A stretch of 26,866 bases of DNA from Proteobacteria bacterium UBA1278 (lineage in GTDB: Bacteria > Pseudomonadota > Gammaproteobacteria > Comchoanobacterales > Comchoanobacteraceae). Position 1 is the stretch's first letter. Every line of letters starts with the position of its first letter. A program made the position numbers and the translations under genes. The notes beneath the pieces were generated by a model that saw only the letters and a program-made list of their open reading frames with translations, searched no databases and was not told the DNA's origin. The stretch is from positions 20,579 through 47,444 of the forward strand of contig DBUY01000046.1 in assembly GCA_002308435.1 (NCBI GenBank), in the 5' to 3' direction. Of the stretch, positions 21,387-26,866 are shown one piece after another.

Positions 21387-23330
21387 TCATGACACAAGAT
21401 CATTCATGCGCTTAACAAATGCAGACGGGTCTTCTAGCTGACCACCCTCGGCCAGAATTGCCTGGTCAAGCAGCACATTCGCAAGATCAGCAAAACGCTC
21501 ATCTTGCATTTCATCTTTCAAACGCACCATCAGTGGATGTTTCACATTCAGTTCCAAGATCGGCTTCATCTCAGGCACAGATTGCCCAGACTCAATCAGC
21601 ATACGGCGTAAGTTCACACTCATCTCATCCTCATCAGCAACGATACAGCTAGCAGAGCTTGTTAATCGCTTTGATAAGCGAACAGACTTAACGCGTTCTT
21701 TCAATACTGTCTCAGCTTGCTTCAATACATCAGAAAATGCTTCTTCAGACGCCTTGATGGATGCTTTCTCTTCGTCATCCATGGAAAGCGCTTCATCCAC
21801 TTCACCACGCGCAATCGAGACCAAAGATTTCCCTTTATACTCAGTCAAACGCGACACCAACCACTCATCAACACGGTCACTGAGCAATAAAACATCGATT
21901 CCTTTGTTTTTAAATAACTCCAGATGTGGGCTGTTCTTAGCAGCACGATAGCTATCAGCAATGACATAGTAAATTTTGTCTTGCCCTTCAACCATTCCCT
22001 CAACATAGCTAGCTAGAGAAAGCGTTTGCTTACTGTCTTCAGAGCGTGTGCTGGTAAAGCGTAACAGCTCTGCGATCTTGTCTTTGTTGGCAAAATCTTC
22101 GGCCGGGCCTTCTTTGAGCACAGCACCAAATGCATCCCAGAACGTTTGATATTTGTCAGACTCATTCTCAGCCATATACCCCAGTAAATCGAGAACACGT
22201 TTTACACAACCTGACCGAATCATATCGACAGTTGAGCTGTTTTGAAGAACTTCACGGGAGACATTAAGTGGCAAATCATTGGAATCAACGACCCCCTTCA
22301 CAAATCGAAGGTATGTCGGCAACAAATTCTTTGCATCATCCAAGATGAACACTCTCTGTACGTACAGCTTCAAACCATGCTTGTATTCACGATTCCATAG
22401 ATCAAATGGCGCCTGACTCGGAAGATACAACAGACTGGTATATTCAAGCTTTCCACCCTCTACCTTGTTATGTGTCCAAGCCAATGGCTGATTGAAATCA
22501 TGGGATACATGCTTGTAAAAAGCTTCATACTCATCATCTTTGATGTCTTTCTTGGGCACTGTCCAGATCGCATTGGCTTGATTGACCACCTCTTCTTGTA
22601 TTTCTTTTCGAGGCTTTTCGTCTTTCTTACTCTCTTTGTCATCCTGCCCTGCTACAGATTCGACAGTTTTTTCAACAAACATCACAATCGGATATGCAAT
22701 GTGGTCTGAGTATGTGGTGATGATTTTACGCAATCGAAATTCATCCAAAAACTCTTCAGCATCTTCCTTGAGGTGCATGACAATCTCTGTACCACGCTGT
22801 GTCAATTCACAGGCAGAGACTTCGTATGAGTCTACACCACTTGATTGCCAGAACACACCTTGATCCCCTGGTAAGCCAGCACGCAAAGTACGCACTTCTA
22901 CACGATCTGAGACCACAAATGCAGAATAAAAACCAACACCAAATTGACCGATTAGCTGACCATTTGCATCTGTTGACTGCGCCTTAGATAACTGATCAAT
23001 AAATTGCTTAGTACCTGAACGTGCAATGGTCCCAAGGTTTTCCACTACCTCATCCATGCTCATACCAATACCGTTGTCTCTAACAGTCAATGTTTTGGTT
23101 GCTTTATTGTACATGACCCAAATTTTGAGATCGCTGTCACCAGCAAACAAGTCTTCATCTTTAAGGGCGAGCATTTTCAACTTATCATTCGCATCAGATG
23201 CGTTTGAGATGAGTTCACGTAGGAAAATTTCTTTGTTCTGATACAGCCACTTTGCAAATAATTCAAGTACCTGCTTAGTTTCTGTCGCAAACTTCTTTTT
23301 CTGAGTTGTTGCGCTTTGTGCTTTGACCAC
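21387..23330 (-). CDS. htpG: Hsp90-family chaperone HtpG
   Basis: ATP-dependent cytosolic chaperone. The 647 residues (E. coli 624) contain the N-terminal ATPase with E39 and N43 in FLRELISNASDA, DNGIGM (85-90), GTIARSGTKQF and the lid/phosphate segment QLIGQFGVGFYSAF. A charged linker (DDKESKKDEKPRKE) lies near 230, the middle domain has GVVDSNDLPLNVSRE, and the C-terminal dimerisation region is complete. The start is GTG 23330, with GGAG eight bases upstream; two nearby ATGs are out of frame. It follows rpoS but is separated from it by a terminator, so it is transcribed separately. Confidence 0.97.
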   Translation of the reverse strand: MVKAQSATTQKKKFATETKQVLELFAKWLYQNKEIFLRELISNASDANDKLKMLALKDEDLFAGDSDLKIWVMYNKATKTLTVRDNGIGMSMDEVVENLGTIARSGTKQFIDQLSKAQSTDANGQLIGQFGVGFYSAFVVSDRVEVRTLRAGLPGDQGVFWQSSGVDSYEVSACELTQRGTEIVMHLKEDAEEFLDEFRLRKIITTYSDHIAYPIVMFVEKTVESVAGQDDKESKKDEKPRKEIQEEVVNQANAIWTVPKKDIKDDEYEAFYKHVSHDFNQPLAWTHNKVEGGKLEYTSLLYLPSQAPFDLWNREYKHGLKLYVQRVFILDDAKNLLPTYLRFVKGVVDSNDLPLNVSREVLQNSSTVDMIRSGCVKRVLDLLGYMAENESDKYQTFWDAFGAVLKEGPAEDFANKDKIAELLRFTSTRSEDSKQTLSLASYVEGMVEGQDKIYYVIADSYRAAKNSPHLELFKNKGIDVLLLSDRVDEWLVSRLTEYKGKSLVSIARGEVDEALSMDDEEKASIKASEEAFSDVLKQAETVLKERVKSVRLSKRLTSSASCIVADEDEMSVNLRRMLIESGQSVPEMKPILELNVKHPLMVRLKDEMQDERFADLANVLLDQAILAEGGQLEDPSAFVKRMNDLVS

Positions 23331-23370
23331 CGTTCATGCTCCATAATTGATATACTTATCGATGTAATGA

Positions 23371-23390
23371 TGAAACATTAAAAATTCAAG
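23371..23390 (-). promoter_or_regulatory. Possible heat-shock (sigma32-type) promoter of htpG
   Basis: Minus strand: CTTGAAT at 23391-23384 resembles the sigma32 -35 (CTTGAAA). The expected CCCCAT-type -10 is only weakly met by TTTCATCAT about 11 bp on. htpG is heat-inducible in other bacteria, but here the match is partial. Confidence 0.3.
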
Positions 23391-23421
23391 ACCCTCGCGA
23401 AAAAAATTGGATTTTTGATGC

Positions 23422-23451
23422 AAAAAAGGCCCTACTATGACTAGTAGAGCC
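23422..23451 (-). terminator. rho-independent terminator after rpoS
   Basis: Minus strand: GGCTCTACTA, loop GTCA, TAGTAGGGCC, then six T. The stem has ten base pairs including one G-U. It is 25 bp past the rpoS stop and separates rpoS from htpG. Confidence 0.9.
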
Positions 23452-23475
23452 TTATTACCCGTGGCAAGAACCCGC

Positions 23476-24381
23476 CTATAGATCCTGATCACCCATATTT
23501 GCTTCGTTAAGATCAATGCCAGAAAAATTCATACAACGTCGCATACGAGATAACGCACGGATCTGTATTTGCCGAACACGCTCACGTGTCAAGCCGACGA
23601 CCGCACCAACTTCCTCTAACGTCTTTGCATCATGACCCTCAAGCCCATATCGATGAATAATGACTTGATAATCGAGCTCATCAAGTTTATCTAACCACTC
23701 ATTGAGTAGCTGTTTTGTGCTGTCGTTACCGACGATATCAAGGGGATCACGAGACTTTGGATCAACAACCACGGACGATAATGAGACATCTGAATCAGTA
23801 TATCCAGTATCATCAAGTGATTTCGTATCGAGCTTGTACTTCATGATATGCTGCACTTGATCAACCTCGACGTCAAAATGTGAGGCAATCTCTTCACAAC
23901 TCACTTCCTCAGTACCACTTTTCCCCATTTTAGTACCGGCATTCAAATAAGACGTCAGTTTTTTAATGACGTGCACAGGCAACCGAATTTGACGTGATTG
24001 ATTCATAATAGCACGCTCTATATATTGCTTAATCCACCAAATAGAATAAGTTGAGAAGCGAAAACCACGCTCAACTTCAAACTTCTTGATAGCATGCAGT
24101 AGGCCTAGATTACCTTCCTCGATCAAATCAAGCATAGCAATCCCACGACCAAAATAGCGGCGTGCAACTTTTACAACTAAACGCAGGTTTGACTCCACGA
24201 TTTCATTATAAGCAGCATCATCACCGTTTTTATAACGAGTGAAGAGATCAACCTCTTCTTCTTTAGTTAACGATCGAAACCCAGAAATCGCATTGAGATA
24301 TGTAACCACTGGGTCTGAACTCGTCGAAGCACTTTTCGCTTCCTTTGATGTTGTCTTTCCATTGACATTTGACTGAACCAT
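23476..24381 (-). CDS. rpoS: RNA polymerase sigma factor RpoS
   Basis: Stationary-phase sigma factor; in Legionella it is important for the transmissive phase and intracellular growth. The 301 residues carry region 1.2 (DPVVTYLNAISGFRSLTKEEEV, about 23-44), region 2 (ESNLRLVVKVARRY, LDLIEEGNLGLLHAIKKFEVERGFRFSTY, WWIKQYIERAIMNQSRQIRLPVHVIKKL) and region 4 (TLEEVGAVVGLTRERVRQIQIRALSRMRR). QIRLPVHVIK and the absence of the RpoH box favour RpoS over RpoH or RpoD. It is slightly short (E. coli 330). ATG 24381 has GGAGG at ideal spacing and a good promoter at 24408-24436. The usual neighbour nlpD is absent. Confidence 0.88.
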   Translation of the reverse strand: MVQSNVNGKTTSKEAKSASTSSDPVVTYLNAISGFRSLTKEEEVDLFTRYKNGDDAAYNEIVESNLRLVVKVARRYFGRGIAMLDLIEEGNLGLLHAIKKFEVERGFRFSTYSIWWIKQYIERAIMNQSRQIRLPVHVIKKLTSYLNAGTKMGKSGTEEVSCEEIASHFDVEVDQVQHIMKYKLDTKSLDDTGYTDSDVSLSSVVVDPKSRDPLDIVGNDSTKQLLNEWLDKLDELDYQVIIHRYGLEGHDAKTLEEVGAVVGLTRERVRQIQIRALSRMRRCMNFSGIDLNEANMGDQDL

Positions 24382-24407
24382 ATTAAACCTCCATATTTAA
24401 CAATTTC

Positions 24408-24436
24408 ATAATATCTCAATAAATCAACAAGGTCAA
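24408..24436 (-). promoter_or_regulatory. rpoS promoter
   Basis: Minus strand: -35 TTGACC (24436-24431), exactly 17 nt, -10 TATTAT (24413-24408). Transcription would begin near 24401, leaving a leader of about 20 nt that holds the GGAGG. Confidence 0.7.
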
Positions 24437-24502
24437 CACAAAGTAATTGTTTTTTAACATAAAATTTATACAATGACCTATTAGATAACTTTAATTGCGT
24501 AT

Positions 24503-24521
24503 TTAGCATAATTAATGCTAA
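24503..24521. promoter_or_regulatory. Inverted repeat in the rpoS-map intergenic region
   Basis: TTAGCAT, 5 bp, ATGCTAA. The repeat lies in a very AT-rich stretch about 70 bp upstream of the rpoS -35 and 77 bp upstream of the map -35, where a regulator site is plausible. Its binder is unknown, and AT-rich DNA makes chance palindromes common. Confidence 0.35.
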
Positions 24522-24597
24522 TATTTTTAACATAAAAAGCTTGCAAAATTAAAAAAGCAATAAATTCATACACAAAAACGGAAAGCCACCGTATCAC

Positions 24598-24627
24598 TTG
24601 CAGCCCATTCATGGCATCGATTATACT
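24598..24627 (+). promoter_or_regulatory. map promoter
   Basis: TTGCAG (24598-24603), 18-nt spacer, TATACT (24622-24627); start of transcription near 24634. This places the transcript 5' end inside the upstream extension of the open frame and supports ATG 24655 as the true start. Confidence 0.55.
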
Positions 24628-24654
24628 ACACAGCAAATAACCGCACACTCTCAC

Positions 24655-25455
24655 ATGACCCACCCACTTCAACACCTCGTTAAGACCCCAGATGAAATTG
24701 CAAAGATGCGTGTAGCCGGCCAGCTAGCTGCCAGCGTGCTCACAATGATAGAGCCATATGTTGTCGCAGGCACCTCAACAGAAGCGCTCGACCAGCGTTG
24801 TCATGATTATATCACCAACCACTTAAAAGCCATCCCTGCACCACTCAACTATCGCGGCTTCCCAAAATCTATTTGTACTTCAATTAACCATGTGGTTTGT
24901 CATGGCATACCCAGAGTAGACAAAATACTCAAAGAAGGCGACATCATCAATATCGACATTACCGTCATCAAAGATGGCTATCACGGTGACACCAGCCGCA
25001 TGTTTACCGTTGGCAAGGTTAGCACCCAGGCTAACCGCCTGGTTCAAATAGCCCGGGAGTGCCTTTTTATTGGCATCGAGTTAGTTAAGCCTGGCGCCAG
25101 CTTAAAGACCATCGGCCAAGCAATTGAAGAACACGCATCCAAGCACCATTACAGCAGCGTAAGAGAATATTGCGGCCATGGCATCGGCAGCAGCTTTCAC
25201 GAAGAAGGACTACAGGTATTACACTATGACGACCACACGATACCTGACATCCAACTTATTCCAGGCCTTACCTTCACCATCGAGCCCATGATCAATATCG
25301 GTAAACGCTTCACAAAAACACTCAATGACGACTGGACAGTCATCACAAAAGACCGAAGTCTCTCAGCCCAATGGGAACACACCCTATTATGCACCGATGA
25401 TGGTGTCGACATCCTGACACGACGAGAAGGTGAAAAAACGGACCCGATTGTCTAG
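24655..25455 (+). CDS. map: Methionine aminopeptidase, type I
   Basis: Removes the initiator methionine from new proteins. From ATG 24655 the protein has 266 residues (E. coli 264). The five metal ligands are D101 (NIDIT), D112 (HGDTS), H175 (CGHGIG), E210 (TIEPM) and E241 (QWEHT), and the substrate-side His83 (CHGIP) is present. The frame is open 19 codons further upstream from a TTG, but those codons cover the promoter and do not resemble the family. No obvious ribosome site is seen. It is not next to rpsB as in many bacteria, so it may be an additional or relocated copy. Confidence 0.95.
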   Translation: MTHPLQHLVKTPDEIAKMRVAGQLAASVLTMIEPYVVAGTSTEALDQRCHDYITNHLKAIPAPLNYRGFPKSICTSINHVVCHGIPRVDKILKEGDIINIDITVIKDGYHGDTSRMFTVGKVSTQANRLVQIARECLFIGIELVKPGASLKTIGQAIEEHASKHHYSSVREYCGHGIGSSFHEEGLQVLHYDDHTIPDIQLIPGLTFTIEPMINIGKRFTKTLNDDWTVITKDRSLSAQWEHTLLCTDDGVDILTRREGEKTDPIV

Positions 25456-25509
25456 GGTAAGAAAATTCAACTCATACCTAAACAGTGACACACTATACTT
25501 GGGGATAAA

Positions 25510-25647
25510 GTGCAATCACGTTCGCGCGAACTGACAGGCCAGGCCAATCAAGCCCCGTACGCCACGACTGATGCAATAACGGTTGAAGGGATTGGTTATC
25601 AAAAGACGATAGATCATTGTAAGCAACAAAATGACGTCATCAAGTAA
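25510..25647 (+). CDS. Possible small ORF (45 residues), uncertain
   Basis: In the 209-bp gap between map and the next gene, GTG 25510 is preceded by GGGGA and opens 45 codons to TAA 25645-25647. The product is polar with no recognisable motif. It contains the perfect palindrome GTTCGCGCGAAC (25520-25531). A TATACT at 25494-25499 is too close to serve as a normal promoter for it. It may be chance; a convergent gene follows. Confidence 0.2.
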   Translation: MQSRSRELTGQANQAPYATTDAITVEGIGYQKTIDHCKQQNDVIK

Positions 25648-25664
25648 CACGAGCTGTAGCAAAT

Positions 25665-26639
25665 TTACCCATCAACAACCAGCATTGATCGCTGAGTTGT
25701 TAGCTCACTCATGAGGACTGGCACGCCATTGACAAGAATTTGGGCCGCACCATCAGCAAATACGATGAATCGTCGACTGCCAAAAAGCTCGACATAAGCA
25801 CCCCCTGTTGCATACAACCACGCATTTTGAGCTCGCAACTGTCGAACCATAAGCTGACTACTTCCCGAAGACCGTATCCGCGCATGCTCAACAGCACCAG
25901 CAAGCCGCATTTGACCTGCTCGCGTTACCACATCAACCGCATTCGCTCCGACCCAGTACATGTCAATTTGATTATTAGCACCCTGAACAACAGTACAACG
26001 CTCGAACATACCTCTCAACTTTACCTCACCTGTAGTCTGAGAATTTAACTGCCACAACGGCTGATGCAGATCTTGACCATGAAGAGAACAACCATCGTAT
26101 AGATTGACCGACTCAATCCGCTTAACCGCATCCTTTCCACTAATAATCACATCAACCGGTGCGCGACCGTGCTGACCTGACACTTTCAATATGCGCCCAT
26201 GTTCTTTGTACGACACAAGACCAGATGCTGCCTGAACCGTAGATTTCGCTTTTGTTCCAGAGGGATCAAGTAAAATTACGAGATTCCCATGACAATCAAG
26301 CTGATTAAAGGCCTGCCGCTTACCTCGATATGCGAGTTTACCTGAGTCTTCAGGCTGACTATCAGATATGGCTGGGGCAGCATCCTGCGTACTGGCTGAG
26401 GCAGGTGAAGGTGATGAAGCCATCGAAGAATAAGCAGCATTTTTAGCCTGGACGACCTTTTGATGATTTACGGGACAAGGCGTAGTAACACATAGCTGTT
26501 GACTCATATCCACCTGCCCAATCGCTGTATCCAGACTCGTTTGTTTCGCAAACACAGATGCAAACGCAGACACAAGTACTGCAGAGAAGACTGATCGAGC
26601 AAGAGGAACATGGCATTTGAACAACTGGAAATTAGGCAT
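25665..26639 (-). CDS. Exported protein with GIN-type (DUF2807-like) beta-helical domain
   Basis: A 324-residue protein with a signal peptide (LARSVFSAVLVSAFASVFA, cleaved near 31). A short cysteine stretch follows (CVTTPCP), then a Ser/Ala/Pro linker (about 65-95). From roughly 113 to the end come repeated short strands of the pattern SGxVxxKEHGRxLxVSGQ, LxGAVEHARIRSSGSSQLMVRQL and ANGAYVELFGSRRFIVFADG. This repeated turn pattern is that of the GIN (auto-transporter head-like) domain seen in DUF2807 proteins; the exact role is unknown. ATG 26639 lies inside the last codons of the upstream OmpA-domain gene (8-bp overlap), so the pair is coupled and probably acts together in the envelope. Relation to any Dot/Icm component is not shown. 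Confidence 0.75.
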   Translation of the reverse strand: MPNFQLFKCHVPLARSVFSAVLVSAFASVFAKQTSLDTAIGQVDMSQQLCVTTPCPVNHQKVVQAKNAAYSSMASSPSPASASTQDAAPAISDSQPEDSGKLAYRGKRQAFNQLDCHGNLVILLDPSGTKAKSTVQAASGLVSYKEHGRILKVSGQHGRAPVDVIISGKDAVKRIESVNLYDGCSLHGQDLHQPLWQLNSQTTGEVKLRGMFERCTVVQGANNQIDMYWVGANAVDVVTRAGQMRLAGAVEHARIRSSGSSQLMVRQLRAQNAWLYATGGAYVELFGSRRFIVFADGAAQILVNGVPVLMSELTTQRSMLVVDG

Positions 26640-26866
26640 GGAAAAACTCTATCTCAATTCGACGATTTGCTGCACCGATTGTTGCATTACGATTACTACT
26701 CACTGCCTCACGACCTCGACCAATGCCACCATATTGTAGCGTGTTAGAAACCTGCTGCGTCCACAGATATGCCGCAACTGCCTCTGCCTCAAAATCAATA
26801 CGCTCTGTTGAGAGTGTACTGTTTGGTGCATTGTTATCAAATGAGGTAATTTGAATCACGAGTTTT
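26632..26866 (-). CDS. Partial OmpA/MotB-type peptidoglycan-binding protein (C-terminal part)
   Basis: The frame is open to the window edge, so the N-terminus is missing. The visible 77 residues fit the second half of an OmpA-like domain: LVIQITSFDN, then STERIDFEAEAVAAYLW, GIGRGREAVSSN and ANRRIEIEF, matching the family pattern of L-S-x-x-R-A-x-x-V-x-x-Y-L, a G-x-G-x-x-x-P/A segment and NRRVEI. Such domains anchor outer-membrane or secretion proteins to the cell wall. The first GTG (26859) is internal, not a start. The Dot/Icm lipoprotein IcmN/DotK has such a domain and is one possibility, but nothing visible proves it. Confidence 0.8.
   Translation of the reverse strand, partial: KLVIQITSFDNNAPNSTLSTERIDFEAEAVAAYLWTQQVSNTLQYGGIGRGREAVSSNRNATIGAANRRIEIEFFHA

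Noticed and set aside
23476..24381. Reading the sigma factor as RpoH because of its htpG neighbour
   Set aside because: Regions 2 and 3 match RpoS (QIRLPVHVIK, IEEGNLGL) and the RpoH box is missing.
24598..24654. Upstream TTG start extending map by 19 residues
   Set aside because: The extension overlaps a good promoter, has no ribosome site and does not resemble the family N-terminus, whereas ATG 24655 does.
1..26866. CRISPR array, insertion sequence or prophage
   Set aside because: No regularly spaced direct repeats, transposase or integrase motifs, or terminal inverted repeats were seen.

Overview
The window looks like chromosomal DNA from a gammaproteobacterium of the order Legionellales (Legionella, Coxiella, Rickettsiella and relatives). 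The main evidence is a recognisable icmW gene of the Dot/Icm type IVB secretion system. It is followed by long, serine-rich exported proteins that fit IcmX, and there is a possible PmrA-type tandem operator elsewhere. Housekeeping genes (ruvABC, aspS, yebC, htpG, rpoS, map, bolA-grxD, ssrA) are all gammaproteobacterial in type. An intracellular, host-associated life is inferred from the Dot/Icm genes, not shown directly.

Layout. 1-1400 (minus strand): a truncated membrane-anchored gene, the tmRNA gene ssrA with a very good promoter, and a short MscS-type channel. 1445-5041 (minus): a 1198-residue multi-cofactor flavin/iron-sulfur oxidoreductase. 5135-6394 (plus): a small unknown gene and ruvB. 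6242-6749: an imperfect tandem duplication of about 255 bp that spans the converging ends of ruvB and the last icm-operon gene, leaving relic gene tails. 6703-12569 (minus): an operon of icmW (TTG start), a small exported unknown, an IcmX-like protein and a second, longer IcmX-like protein. 12726-13824 (plus): an unknown gene, then bolA/ibaG overlapping grxD. 13830-20228 (minus): fmdB-DUF502-aspS-yebC-ABC exporter-ruvC-ruvA, tightly packed with overlaps. 20367-21228 (plus): fis and an unknown helical protein whose promoter carries the PmrA-like box. 21387-24381 (minus): htpG and rpoS, each followed by a clear terminator. 24655-25455 (plus): map. 25665-26866 (minus): a partial OmpA-domain gene translationally coupled to an exported beta-helical protein.

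How it fits together. IcmW (cytoplasmic effector adaptor) and the IcmX-like exported proteins would serve the secretion machine. RpoS, Fis and PmrA are the regulator classes known to time Dot/Icm effector expression in Legionella and Coxiella, and two of them are encoded here. The ancestral aspS-yebC-ruvC-ruvA-ruvB order is kept except that an ABC exporter lies between yebC and ruvC, and ruvB has moved to the far side of the icm operon on the other strand.

Limits: all assignments come from reading motifs and remembered family sequences, with no database search. Promoters are consensus matches by eye.
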